Source: Trifolium pratense (lineage: Eukaryota > Streptophyta > Magnoliopsida > Fabales > Fabaceae). From it: a DNA stretch of 64,000 nucleotides. Positions 34,479-46,400 of the stretch are shown here, in pieces. The stretch is taken from positions 35,394,338 through 35,458,337 of the forward strand of contig NC_060059.1 of assembly GCF_020283565.1 (NCBI RefSeq), given 5' to 3'. A program made the translations under genes and the position numbers. The notes under the pieces were generated by a model. That model worked only from the letters and a program-made list of their open reading frames with translations. It ran no database searches and was not told the origin of the DNA. How positions within the stretch are numbered: the first letter of the stretch is position 1; each line of letters begins with the position of its first letter.

Positions 34479-37400
34479 ATGGCGGATCACCCTTCGTTTA
34501 TGCCTCCTTCCATTCCTAAATTCGACGGATTCTATGATCATTGGGCTGAATTGATGGAAAATCTACTGCGTTCGAAAGAATATTGGAGTTTGATTGAGAA
34601 TGGAGTTGTGGTAGCTCCTGCAAATGCTACACAAGATCAAATCAAAGCTGCTGAGGAAAGTAAATTGAAAGATCTGAAGGTAAAGAACTACCTCTTTCAA
34701 TCTATTGATCGCTCCATCCTTGAAACCATTCTTGTACGAGGCACTTCTAGAGACATTTGGGAATCTATGAGAAGAAAGTATCAAGGTTCTAATAAGGTGA
34801 AACGTGCTCAATTGCAATCATTGAGGCGTGATTTTGAAATTCTTTGCATGAAAGAAGATGAATCTGTCACAGATTTCTTTGCAAGAACTCTTGCTATTGC
34901 CAACAAAATGACATCACATGGTGAAAGATTGACTGATGGCAACATTGTTGAGAAAATCTTGCGATCAATGACTTCCAAATTTGAGTATGTTGTATGCTCA
35001 ATTGAGGAATCACATGATGTGACCACCATGTCCATAGATGAACTCCAGAGTAGTTTACTTGTTCATGAGGGAAGAATGAAGATTCACAAAGTAAAAGAGG
35101 AAGAGCAAGCTCTGAAGGTGTCTAATTCCAATCTTGGAAGAGGATCTGCAAATTCTAGGGGTAGGGGTCGTACCAGCTCAAGAGGGCGTGGGAGAGGTGG
35201 TAGATCAGCTGCAAATACCTCAAAAGAATTTGTAGAATGCTATAGATGTCATAAGCTTGGCCACTATCAGAATGAGTGTCCAACTTGGGAGGAAAATGCA
35301 AATTTTGCTGAATTTGATGAGCATGAAGAAATGTTAATGATGGCTCAAGATCAATCACATGTCAACACTAATCAGGTTTGGTTTTTAGACTCTGGCTGTA
35401 GCAATCATATGATTGGCACCAAAGAATGGTTATTTGACTATGATGATACATTTCGTGAGACTGTTAAGCTTGGTGATAATTCCACAATGTCTGTAATGGG
35501 TAAGGGAAGTGTGAAGATAAGCTTGCAAGGCAAAGTTAGTGTCATCACTGATGTATACTATTTACCAAATCTGAGAAACAATTTGTTAAGCATAGGGCAG
35601 CTACAACAAAAGAATCTCACAATTGTTTTTAACAAAGATACTTGCAAGATATTTCATGAAGAAAGAGGCCTGATTGTGTCAACTCCCATGACAGTCAATA
35701 GAATGTACATTCTACTTTGTCCAGTTATCACTCCAAGCTGCTTAAAGACAACTCATGAGAGTGAGGGTTCTCTTTGGCATCACAGGTATGGCCATTTGAG
35801 TTTCAAAGGTCTACACACACTTGCAAAGAAGGATATGGTCAATGGATTGCCCCTGCTGCAAGAAAGTCAAGAGTTGTGCAGTGATTGTGTAATCAGCAAG
35901 CAACACAGGGATTCAATCCCTAAAACATCATCATGGAGAGCCACTAAAAAGCTTGAATTGATTCATTCAGATATATGTGGTCCCATCACACCCACATCTA
36001 ATGGAGGTTGTAGATACTTCATTACCTTTACAGATGATTACAGCAGGAAAACATGGACCTATCCTTTAAAAGAGAAATCAAGTGCTCTTGCTGTGTTTAA
36101 AAGGTTCAAGGCATTAGTTGAAAATGAGTCAAATCAGTCAATTAAGTGTCTTAGAACAGACAGAGGTGGAGAATTCCTTTCTGATACTTTTAATGATTTT
36201 TGCAGTGAGTATGGCATAAAAAGGCAATTGACTGCAGCCTATACTCCTCAACAGAATGGTGTATCTGAGAGGAAGAATAGGACATTAATGAATGTAGTCA
36301 GGAGTATGCTGAATGGAAGAAATGTCCCTAAGAGGTTTTGGCCAGAAGCAGTAGTTTGGGCTACTTATGTGATCAACAGAAGTCCTACCTTGTCTGTGAA
36401 GAACATGACACCTGAGCAAGCTTGGAGAGGTACAAAACCTTCTGTTTCATTCTTTAGAGTGTTTGGTTGTATAGGGTATGTGCATGTACCTGATGTTAAA
36501 AGAAAGAAATTAGATGCAAAAGGAATCAAGTGTGTTCTTTTGGGTGTGAGTGAAGAGTCAAAAGCCTATAAACTCTATGATCCCATTCAAAAAAGGATTA
36601 TCATCAGTAGAGATGTTGTGTTTGATGAGAATCTAGGATGGAATTGGGAAGATAAGAACAAAAGAAAGATAGTAGAAGACTATCAAAGCATTGATCTTGA
36701 AGTAACTGAACCAATGGTTGGAGAAGATGAGCCAACTAGTTCAGTGAACAATGGAAATCATGCTGATGAGGAAAATGATCATGATGATCATGATGACAAT
36801 AGTAGTACTGAAGCAGATGAGACTTCATTACCTCCAAGAACCAGAAAGCCACCTGGTTGGACTAGAGACTATGTCACAGATTTAAACAGTCAAGAGGAAT
36901 TGCAGAATTTAGCTGCTTTTTGCAATAATGAAGATCCAATTTCTTATGATGAAGCAGCTAAAGTTGAGGGCTGGAAACAAGCTATGGATCAAGAAATTGA
37001 GTCCATTGAGAAAAACAATACTTGGGAGCTGGTAGATCTTCCAAAAGGAGTTAAGAAAATTGGTGTGAAATGGGTCTACAAGACAAAGTATAATGAACAT
37101 GGAGAGGTTGAGAAGCTTAAAGCCAGGTTAGTGGCCAAAGGGTATACTCAGCAATATGGAATTGACTTTAATGAGGTATTTGCTCCTGTTGCTAGATGGG
37201 ATACTATTAGAACAATACTTGCTGTTGCAGCTTCAAAAGGTTGGCCTGTGTACCAACTTGATGTGAAAAGTGCCTTTTTGCATGGAGAGTTAGTTGAAAA
37301 TGTGTTTGTTGATCAACCTCCAGGTTATGATAAGCAAGATGGTAAGGTGTATAAACTTAAAAAGGCATTGTATGGTCTTAAACAAGCACCAAGGGCTTGG

Positions 37401-38465
37401 TACAGCAAGATAGAATCCTATTTTGCAGAAGAAAAGTTTGAGAAATGTCCTCATGAACATACATTGTTTATGAAATTTGATGGAAAGGGAAATATGCTAA
37501 TTGTGAGCATATATGTAGATGACTTGATTTACACTGGGAGTAGTGCCCTAATGTTTGAAGAATTTAAACATTCTATGGAAAGAAAGTTCTCTATGACAAA
37601 CTTAGGAAGGATGAGGTTTTTTCTTGGAGTGGAAGTCATGCAAACTGATCATGGAATTTTTATCTATCAGCAAAAGTATGCAAGAGATCTTTTGATGAGG
37701 TTTAACATGGCACAATGTAATAGTGTGAACAGCCCTATAGTGCCTGGTAACAAGTTGACTAGGGATCAAGATGGATCTATTGTTGATGCTACAAACTACA
37801 GGCAGATCATTGGTTGTCTGATGTATTTGTTAGCTACTAGGCCTGACCTCACTTTCTCAGTCTGCTTAATTGCAAGATACATGGAAAAGCCTAAGGAAGC
37901 TCATTTGATGGCTGCAAAAAGAGTGATGAGATATCTGAAAGGGACACTGAGTCTTGGCATTTTGTACAAAAGGGGTGATGATTTGAAGTTACAAGGATGG
38001 TCTGATAGTGATTATGCAGGAGACTTTGATGATAGGAAAAGTACATCTGGGTATGTCTTTATGCTTGGCTCAAGCCCTATATCATGGTCATCAAAAAAGC
38101 AAGCTATTGTTACATTGTCAACTACTGAAGCAGAATTTGTGGCAGCCACTGCTTGTGCCTGTCAAGGAATTTGGCTAAGAAGAATTCTTGAGCAATTGAA
38201 TCAACAGCAAGGTTGTACTGTTATACATTGTGACAATAGCTCCTCCATCAAGCTTTCTATGAATCCAGTGTTACATGGCAGATCTAAACACATTGATGTG
38301 AGGTTCTATTTTCTGAGAGACTTGACCAAGGATGGAGTGGTGAAGCTCATTCATTGCAGCACTCAAGATCAGATAGCAGACATTATGACCAAGGCTTTGA
38401 AGCTTGAGTCATTTTGCAGATTCAGAGAAAGGCTTGGACTTTGTGATGTTCACAGTTTGGCTTAA
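34479..38465 (+). CDS. Copia gag-pol polyprotein, complete right copy
   Basis: A single frame of 1328 residues for particle formation, cDNA synthesis and integration. The order is that of Ty1/copia: gag with zinc knuckle CX2CX4HX4C (from residue 254), protease with DSGCS (Asp at about 304), integrase with HHCC zinc site (LWHHRYGHLS...CSDC) and catalytic D498, D561, E597 (spacing D35E), reverse transcriptase with QLDVKSAFLHG and YVDD (about 1012-1015), RNase H with SDSDYAGD and STTEAE, ending IADIMTKAL. No stop or frameshift, so the insertion is young or selected. Lys 490 replaces the Glu of the left copy. Family lineage within copia is not assigned. Confidence 0.95.
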   Translation: MADHPSFMPPSIPKFDGFYDHWAELMENLLRSKEYWSLIENGVVVAPANATQDQIKAAEESKLKDLKVKNYLFQSIDRSILETILVRGTSRDIWESMRRKYQGSNKVKRAQLQSLRRDFEILCMKEDESVTDFFARTLAIANKMTSHGERLTDGNIVEKILRSMTSKFEYVVCSIEESHDVTTMSIDELQSSLLVHEGRMKIHKVKEEEQALKVSNSNLGRGSANSRGRGRTSSRGRGRGGRSAANTSKEFVECYRCHKLGHYQNECPTWEENANFAEFDEHEEMLMMAQDQSHVNTNQVWFLDSGCSNHMIGTKEWLFDYDDTFRETVKLGDNSTMSVMGKGSVKISLQGKVSVITDVYYLPNLRNNLLSIGQLQQKNLTIVFNKDTCKIFHEERGLIVSTPMTVNRMYILLCPVITPSCLKTTHESEGSLWHHRYGHLSFKGLHTLAKKDMVNGLPLLQESQELCSDCVISKQHRDSIPKTSSWRATKKLELIHSDICGPITPTSNGGCRYFITFTDDYSRKTWTYPLKEKSSALAVFKRFKALVENESNQSIKCLRTDRGGEFLSDTFNDFCSEYGIKRQLTAAYTPQQNGVSERKNRTLMNVVRSMLNGRNVPKRFWPEAVVWATYVINRSPTLSVKNMTPEQAWRGTKPSVSFFRVFGCIGYVHVPDVKRKKLDAKGIKCVLLGVSEESKAYKLYDPIQKRIIISRDVVFDENLGWNWEDKNKRKIVEDYQSIDLEVTEPMVGEDEPTSSVNNGNHADEENDHDDHDDNSSTEADETSLPPRTRKPPGWTRDYVTDLNSQEELQNLAAFCNNEDPISYDEAAKVEGWKQAMDQEIESIEKNNTWELVDLPKGVKKIGVKWVYKTKYNEHGEVEKLKARLVAKGYTQQYGIDFNEVFAPVARWDTIRTILAVAASKGWPVYQLDVKSAFLHGELVENVFVDQPPGYDKQDGKVYKLKKALYGLKQAPRAWYSKIESYFAEEKFEKCPHEHTLFMKFDGKGNMLIVSIYVDDLIYTGSSALMFEEFKHSMERKFSMTNLGRMRFFLGVEVMQTDHGIFIYQQKYARDLLMRFNMAQCNSVNSPIVPGNKLTRDQDGSIVDATNYRQIIGCLMYLLATRPDLTFSVCLIARYMEKPKEAHLMAAKRVMRYLKGTLSLGILYKRGDDLKLQGWSDSDYAGDFDDRKSTSGYVFMLGSSPISWSSKKQAIVTLSTTEAEFVAATACACQGIWLRRILEQLNQQQGCTVIHCDNSSSIKLSMNPVLHGRSKHIDVRFYFLRDLTKDGVVKLIHCSTQDQIADIMTKALKLESFCRFRERLGLCDVHSLA

Positions 38466-38554
38466 GTCCTGTGGTTCTTTCAGTTTGTTTAGCATTGTCT
38501 TTTGCATTTTTGTTTGATGTAAACTGTATGGGATGTTCAGTTTAGGGGAGTGTA

Positions 38555-38758
38555 TGTTAGAGTCACATAGCTTGCAAGCCAAGGCATTTGTATAGCAGGC
38601 CAAGGCATTGTATAGCAGGCCTTAGTGGCGCGCGCGCTAGTGGGCTTGCCTTGACATTGGGCCAAGTTGTTAGGCTTGTGTATGTGTATCTCTCTATATA
38701 TAGAGAGCTTGTATGATTGGAATGATTAATGAGAAAGCAATCCCCTTTGTTTACAACA
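38555..38758 (+). repeat. Complete 204-bp LTR at the right end
   Basis: It begins TGTTAGAGTCACATAGC and ends TTTACAACA, so TG...CA. A purine-rich tract AGTTTAGGGGAG lies just before it. It contains the tandem words CAAGGCATT(T)GTATAGCAGGC twice, a (GC)n block and TATATATA near 38693. The right border follows from the GGACC duplication. Because it faces away from the palindrome, any promoter activity would read toward PIN6. Confidence 0.85.
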
Positions 38759-39155
38759 GGACCCCTAACTTTTATAAACTTGCGATTTTATTCCCTACCT
38801 TTCATAATAACACTTTCGACCCCCTAACTTTAGCCCCTTTCGTAAAAGATTGACCCCCCACTAATTTTGACCAAGTCATTGCATATATGACAAGTGACTC
38901 ACATGCAACGTTAACATGTTCTGCCACGTGGACAATGACTGACTCGCATGCTACGTCAGCATATGTGGCAAGACATGCAAACATGACGTGTTAGTCACTT
39001 GCCACATATGCATTTACTTGATCAAAATTAATGAGGACCAACATTTTACAAAATGGACTAATTTATGGGGCTAAAAGTGCTATTATGAAAGTTAGTGAAT
39101 CAAAATCGTAAGTTTGTGTAAAAATTAGAGAATAGAAAAAGCAATTTAGTCAAAA

Positions 39156-39670
39156 TATTTTCAAAATGCCAAAAACACAACTCAAACCGTTGCTTGTATT
39201 TTTCTTACCTTCATTTACTCAATGTAATTTTATATTTATCAATGACAAATATTTAAATAGCACAACTTAACAATGAGACTTGTTGCAAGCAATACAAGTC
39301 GATTTCACGTGTCTTATGCTTTGTGTTCGATATTTCCTCCCATATTAGTCACTTTACTATTTAGTATTTCCAACTGACTTTTGCCACACCGAAACGTGTT
39401 ATAAATGACAATCATTAAACGTTATTAACAAACAATAACAACCGCAAATACCACTAACACTAAGCATAATACCACAAAAGTAAATTTAAGAATTTTCAAA
39501 GGGCAAAAAAGTCCTTGAATGTCCTGTAACCCCCATATATATATATCCATTCTCCCCTACCCTTCATTTTCCTAACCATAGCAAAACATTACAATAAACA
39601 AAAAATCTTATAAATATACACATCTCCCTCCCTCTCCCCCCACACATAATTATCTATTTTCAATCAAAAG
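39156..39670 (+). promoter_or_regulatory. Upstream region of PIN6
   Basis: A TATATATATA block at about 39535-39546 lies some 125 bases before the ATG, followed by a pyrimidine-rich leader (CATCTCCCTCCCTCTCCCCCC, near 39620-39640). Position and composition suggest the core promoter. No hormone element is distinct enough to call. Confidence 0.5.
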
Positions 39671-40406
39671 ATGGTGACAGGACAAGATTTATACAACGTG
39701 ATGTGTTCAATGGTACCATTATATTTTGCAATGTTAGTTGCTTACGGTTCAGTAAAGTGTTGCAAAATGTTCACTTCAGATCAATGTTCAGGCATAAACA
39801 GATTTGTGGCAGTTTTTGCTGTTCCAGTTCTATCTTTTCATTTCATTTCTCTCAATAATCCTTATCAAATGGACATTAAATTCATCTTAGCTGATACAAT
39901 TTCTAAGCTTATTGTTCTCTTTTTACTTTCCATTTGGGCTATTTTCTTTACTAAAGGCTCATTGGATTGGGTTATAACTTTGTTCTCAGTTGCTACTTTG
40001 CCTAATACCCTTGTTATGGGTATCCCTTTACTTCAAGCTATGTATGGTGATTTCACTCAAAGTCTCATGGTGCAACTAGTTGTCCTTCAATGCATCATAT
40101 GGTATGTAATATTAGCTAGTGATATTTAATTTCTTTAATTTTTTGTGTGTGTTAATCTTATCGTTTTCAGAGAAAAAGCGTTCTGATAATTCTGAATTCG
40201 ACTACACAGTAAATAAAATTTCTAAGAATTGTTTATCTCAAGAATCAAACTTTTGTTATCCCGAACGAATTCCCAACAAACTTCTATACAATAATATATG
40301 TTTGTACTAGAGGACAAATAAATGGATTGATTGAAATTACTTGTTTGTTTATTTCTTTCTCAAGTTTGTAATTGAAACATAACTTATTTTAGTAAAATTC
40401 TATTAT

Positions 40407-40478
<72 letters not shown>

Positions 40479-43400
40479 TTTCTTTAATTTATGAAAATGA
40501 AGAGAGAAATGACATAAATTCCCAACAATTGATTAAAAGTAAGAACATGTTTTTCAAAACATTTTTAGAGATGTATACCATTGTACAAAATGAAAAATAT
40601 TGAAATGTAAAATGTCCATAAAAATTGAAGAATTTTTTTTAAAAAAATTCTCATACCAATGCTTTAAAGTTTTATTCAACCATGTTCTTCTACTAATTTA
40701 TGAAACAAATGACTTTTTTAAATTAAAGAATGGAAATATTATTATCAACGTGATACAAATGACCCTTTTACAATACTTTTTAAAAAATTTAAATTCCACT
40801 GCTTGAGATTACAAGGTCAAACACCGAATTAACACCTTATAGATCAAGAGATAGATTAAAAAATTACCTGTTATTTAATAAGTTTTTCTCTTTAAAATAA
40901 ATCTTTTTTTTTTCTAAATTTCTTAAAACAAGAAATGACAGGTTGATTACTCGTACTAATTAAGTTAATTTCATAACTGCATTTTCAAATAACAATAAAA
41001 TATTAAACTCATCGGATGTCAATATAAAATTAATTTATGGAAAAAATTGTTATAAAAAATAATTATATCGAAAATGCATATTATCATTTATCTTAATTAA
41101 TTATTCTGGTCAAAATATATTTTTAACATGTAATGATTGTATATTGTATTTTTATTTTACATCTAATTGTTTAAATTATTTAATTTTGGGTTCAGGTATA
41201 CTCTACTTCTCTTCCTATTAGAATACAGAGCAGCCAAACTCTTGATCAAAAACTCATTCCCAGGAACCACAGCAGCCTCCATAGAAAAATTTGAACTCGA
41301 CAGCGACGTAATTTCCCTCTATGGCCATGACGCGCCGCTGACAACCCAATCAGAAACTGATGAAAACGGACGAATCAAAGTTCGAATTCGACGATCAATT
41401 TCCTCAGCACCACCAGGATCAACCTCATCAATAACCAACACCATTACACCTACAAGACTCTCTAATCTTTCCAATGCCGACATTTTCTCCATCAACACAC
41501 CGATGAATTTTCTCGACAATGCCAGTCCACGTCTCTCCGGTTATGCCTCGACCGATGCTTATTCGTTGCAGCCAACACCTCGGAGGTCTAATGTTAATGA
41601 AATGGATGTGATTGGTACACCGATGTTGGGGAGGTCGCCGGTGGGTGGAAGGAGGGGTTTAAGGGGGGATTCGCCGGTGGTGGATCGAGGGAGGGTGGTT
41701 TGGGAGTCACCGGAGAAATGGTGGGATGAAGAGAGACAAGGATGCAAGGACATTACTATGTCAGGTACGTGTTTGTTATTATGTTCCTTAGGACAATATA
41801 GTGAATGAATATGGTGTGGTCCAGCATGCTAACAAAAATACACAAGAGTAAAAGTTATTTTTGTTTGCATGTGAAAAATTAACTTTTATTTTACATTCAA
41901 TCGTTGGTTGTTAGATAAATAACCTGAATCTCTATGTTGTTTTGTCTTGTATTGTTATAATTGTTTTTTACGAATTAAACGAGATCTAGCTGTTTTTCAA
42001 GGTATACATAGTTGGACGCAATTCTAAATAATTTTCATTTAATTACACACAAAAATTTGAAAATATTAATTGAAAAAAAAGATAAAATAGTATTAAATAA
42101 TGTGACTAATTAAATTATTATACATTTTAAATTTTTTCATTTGTGTTTTTCCAAACAGTTTTTCTAATGTGCAGAGACAAACTTAAAGCGAAAACCAAAA
42201 ATTATTGAAGATTATTGTGTATAAAGTTTGTGGAATTATTTACAAATAGGTCCATGTAGATCTGTATAATATTTTTAAAAAAAGTCAAGAAAGGAATAAA
42301 GCCTACCAAATAAAATCGAAAAGATGGATCCATTAAATTATTTCAATTGTCACGTGAATAAATGTTGTCATGTACTAGTAAGAGTGGCATATGAATAAAA
42401 CATTTCCTCCTCTTCATTCGTTTTTTTTTTTTTTTTTTTTTTTTGGTAGAGCTCTTCATTCGTTTTATTATGTGTCACTTCAAATTTAAAATAATGTAAA
42501 TTTCATAAAATTTTGAATAGTTATTAAGTAATAAAGTTAGCACTGTCAATTGTCAACAAATATTTTAGAAATTTTAAACAAATTCAAAATTTGAAACCCC
42601 CTACTTTTGTTTTGAGGCTGTGTTGATCATGGTCAACCCTGGTTGAGGGGATGCCAAAGTCAATCTAAACATAATACTACTACTCTTAAGAATCTAAACA
42701 TAATATATAGTATTTTTAAAATCGAGAGTTGAGTCTAACTCAAACTTACATAACATGTTTGTAAAGTGAAAATTACCTCTTATTAATAAACACATATTTA
42801 AGTCATCTCGCAATCGATATAAATTTTTTTAACAAGTACGGTACTCCATAAGATTACGTTAAGACTACTTCACATATTCATTTAGCCATCCTAACATCAT
42901 AATAAATCAGCCCTTAACTCGACCACTTGACCACACGCAAACATAATTTATATACTCACTCGGCTATATCGCTGCGTAGTATGAGTTGGGTTCGGTCTTA
43001 TAGACCAAAATACTTGAGATTTGGATCATCTCCTTTTCTTTTTCTCTCCAAAACCAAACACAGCCCCGCGCCCGACCCCAAATGGTGAAGTACGTCATCA
43101 GTTTGAATTACTGTAGTTTTTCCAGGGAGTATCCGAATGGCAGTGTTTTGGCAATAACACAGTATATGTGTTTGTTCTGTAGCGCATGCCCATGCGGCCT
43201 TTCAGGTATAGGGTGTACCTTTTGTCCCCGACCATTGCCTATGTCTTTGTCCTATTCTCATCCATTCATTGCTATCATTTCTTCACCACGTTTAGTAATT
43301 TCTGAATTTGAACCTAAAACTAAACCATTACACCTTTGATGATCTTATGAATTGTAGCATGGATTTTTCTTATATTGATACATGCAAGTGTAGAGACTAG

Positions 43401-46400
43401 TTTATTGAGCTAGTTGCACAATGAATAGCAAAACTCTCTCTTAAGAGATTTAACACTGCTACATTATCATGACTGAATTCAAACCTAAAATCTCTGGTTA
43501 AATTAGAAGAGATATTTTACCATCTCATCTGACCGATTGCGGCATGGACTTTAACTGAGGAAATAATAATTATCATTTCTATATATGTTTCATCATAACA
43601 CAATTGCACGTGAGAAATGAATATACATACATGTAAACACTGCAAAATGATTTAATAAGATAGCATCATAATTTCTTTCATAAAAGATGGCTTTATAATT
43701 GATTTTTTGAATCTATAGATACTGCAGAACACTAGACAAGTGGTCCCTCCCACCCCCACGCCATCTTCTTAGAATATAAAAAACATTCACCTAATTAAAA
43801 AGTTAAGAAAATAGTAAGTGATAGAAGCAATGTTGAAACATTAAGTTTTATATAAATTTGTTACTTTACTTAGTCTAAGATTTAATTGATAGTAGCCATC
43901 ATTTGGTAGAGAGCACGTGTGTAGTTATGGTCAAGGTAATATATGATTTCTGATTTCCTATTTTGCGGTGAAAATAGAAAATTTATCTCGATTGTTAATT
44001 TGAGATCAAATGATTCAAATTACTCAATAATAAAATCAGTTTTAAACGATTTTTGCTATTAATTTAGATCTAACAGTGATGGTTTAAATTGTGTGATCCA
44101 GTTACATCAAGAAATCTATTTCCCCGAAAATATTAATAGTGCATATTATTTGACTTCCAAGTCATAACACCAAATTATTGATACTATTTTTTTTCAATAT
44201 TTGTTACCCAAGTCTCCTTTCATCATTAATTCACAATCAATTAATTATGTAAGTGGTTGAGAAATGTGAGCTTAATTTACTAGCACTATCTTTTGTCTTT
44301 TATTTGTTTCTTAACTCATTGATTAACATCTTTTGTAATGTTTTTGCTATTATATGATAGATAGGGAAATTAGCTTCAGAGACAGCCTCAAAGTCTCAAT
44401 GGCAGAGGAAGCTGTGGACCCTAAAAATGAAATTGAGAGTAACCAGAAAATGCCATATGCCTTTGTAATGTTAAGGCTTATACTTATTGTAGTTGGAAGA
44501 AAACTTTCTCGTAATCCTAATACATATTCTAGTCTATTAGGACTTCTCTGGTCCCTAATCTCCTTCAAGTAAGTGATATTCTGAAATATAAGTACTAAGC
44601 AGATATATGAATATCAGACAGGACACTGATCCGTAGAAACTACTAATAGTTTAAAAGAAAAAGTGATTAATTGAATATATGTTTCAGTGTTGTGTCAGAT
44701 ACATATGGTGTCAGACACAAAATTAACACGCTTTTAATATGAAATATCAGTGCTATAAAGAAAATAACAATATAACTACACCAATCACTAGTCAATTACC
44801 ACAATCAGTAAGTCGAAACCGCTTAATAAAGATACGATGGTGAGCCATTGATTTTTAACAAACGGTTTTGATTTACTGATTGTTGTACCAATGACCATGT
44901 GATAACTATTTTGTCATATCCTAAATATTTATTTGTAAAAAGATTTTTTCATATATAGTTTTAGGCTATATTTTGCAGTTTGCACATTTTCATACACATT
45001 TTATGATTTGAATTTGCAGATGGAATATAGAAATGCCTAGTTTGATCAAATCATCTATCAAAATCATATCTGATGCAGGTCTTGGGATGGCAATGTTTAG
45101 CTTAGGTAACATAACTACATAACTATACATATACTACAAATATAAAGATTTATTAATCATTTAACACCCACCCACTTGCACACATGGTGTTTCTTCAATA
45201 TATGAATATGAATGTTATACATTAAAATACAAATCCACAAATTGAACTGCACGTTTGATTTGCAAAACAGCAAATACCAGACATAATAGTACAGGACATA
45301 ACAAGATAGTACATGACACGACAAAATTATACCAAAAGAGATAGAGAGATAATATTTTTTATATTAAAAAATAAAATAGATATTTTTCGTTTTTCTATAA
45401 TTGTACTATGGACAAAAAATTATACAGCGAGAGATAAAATTTCTTGTTTTTGTCATGTTCCTTACTACTTATTTTGTCCGGTCTCATAACCGGTTTCTAT
45501 TTTTTAGCATATCAATCAAACTCACCCTTAATGTAGCAATGTGAAAGAAGACAGGAACAGGTGAAAAAAAAAACACATGCATTGTTATGTACTCAGGTGT
45601 TTGAGGCAACCCAAGAAAATAAATGTTATGTCTTGCTAGCACATGATAATGATATATTGTTAGATTGAAAATGGAAAAATGTGAGATCGAAATAATTATT
45701 TTGCTATATTTACTGTTAAGATGAGTACAAAAATGGTTACTATATCAATCTATACAGCAATAGATACTCACTGGAAGTTAATTATGCAGGGCTTTTCATG
45801 GCACTTCAGCCTCATATTATTGCCTGTGGTACTAAAAGAGCAGCAATGGGAATGGGCATCAGATTCCTATGTGGTCCTCTTGTAATGTCATTATCATCCA
45901 TTGCCATTGGATTGAGAGGGAAAAAACTGCATACTGCCATTGTACAGGTACTTGTGTTATCCATATTTGTGGCATGAATTCATATCTTTCTTTTCTTTAT
46001 AGGCAAATATTAGTAAAGTTAGTGGTTATGATAGTTTCTAGGATCGAACTCAGGATCATGGTTTTAAATTGCGGATACGGTTGAAGTCGTTATGATTGCG
46101 GTCATTGCAGTTGCTGCGACGCGCATTGCGGCTGTTGCGAGTGAAATGCTTTTTAATTTTCACAAACTATACTAAGTGGCACCACCGTCCCACTACACTA
46201 TTTATCCACAGTATAGTCTTTTTTTTAGTGGCCCACAATAGAGTCTCAGTTTGCTCCGTAAATACTGATTGAAAGGTGCTTAAATATAGTATTTAGGGTT
46301 TGCGGTTCTGGAATTTTAATATTTTATGAGAAGACTTAAACGAACATGTTTGAAATCTTCTGATGCAGTTACATTACAGTCGTACATGTGATCCACACTG

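Larger units (their letters stand above)
30275..38758. mobile_element. Inverted-repeat Ty1/copia composite with a single 5-bp TSD
   Basis: Order on the + strand: a 93-bp start of a plus-oriented LTR (30275-30367), an inverted segment (30364-34343) with LTR, 3' part and most of gag-pol on the minus strand, then PBS-like sequence (34349-34363), full gag-pol in plus orientation, and a complete LTR (38555-38758). Every position x in the left arm pairs with 69104-x in the right arm: both ORF ends, the LTR starts and the gag junction agree, so there is no net indel in nearly 4 kb. GGACC occurs immediately outside both ends (30270-30274 and 38759-38763). There is no 5' LTR ahead of the plus copy. 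The unit therefore entered as one piece. Confidence 0.9.
30251..39155. mobile_element. MITE interrupted by the copia composite
   Basis: Left of the copia insertion stands TTGACTAAATTGCACTTTGGACC (about 30252-30274). Right of it the element continues from 38759 (GGACCCCTAACTTTT) and ends with GCAATTTAGTCAA near 39155, the inverse of the left end. AATAT is adjacent to both outer ends and may be its target duplication. The right part also folds (GACTAATTTTGACCAAGT-type block versus CTTGATCAAAATTAATG), with an inner CCACGTGG-like word. Removing the copia unit and one GGACC would restore a MITE of about 420 bp. Confidence 0.7.

Noticed and set aside
38740..38744. LTR ending at GAGAAAGCA (38739)
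   Set aside because: This TG...CA reading leaves no duplication (ATCCC versus GGACC). Extending to TTTACAACA at 38758 gives GGACC on both sides.
30275..38758. Two separate copia insertions in opposite orientation
   Set aside because: Only one target duplication is present, it encloses both copies, the plus copy has no 5' LTR, and the arms have no net length difference.
43082..43339. Open frame of 85 residues with clustered cysteines in PIN6 intron 2
   Set aside because: No recognisable family and no splice connection; it lies wholly in the intron. I treat it as chance.
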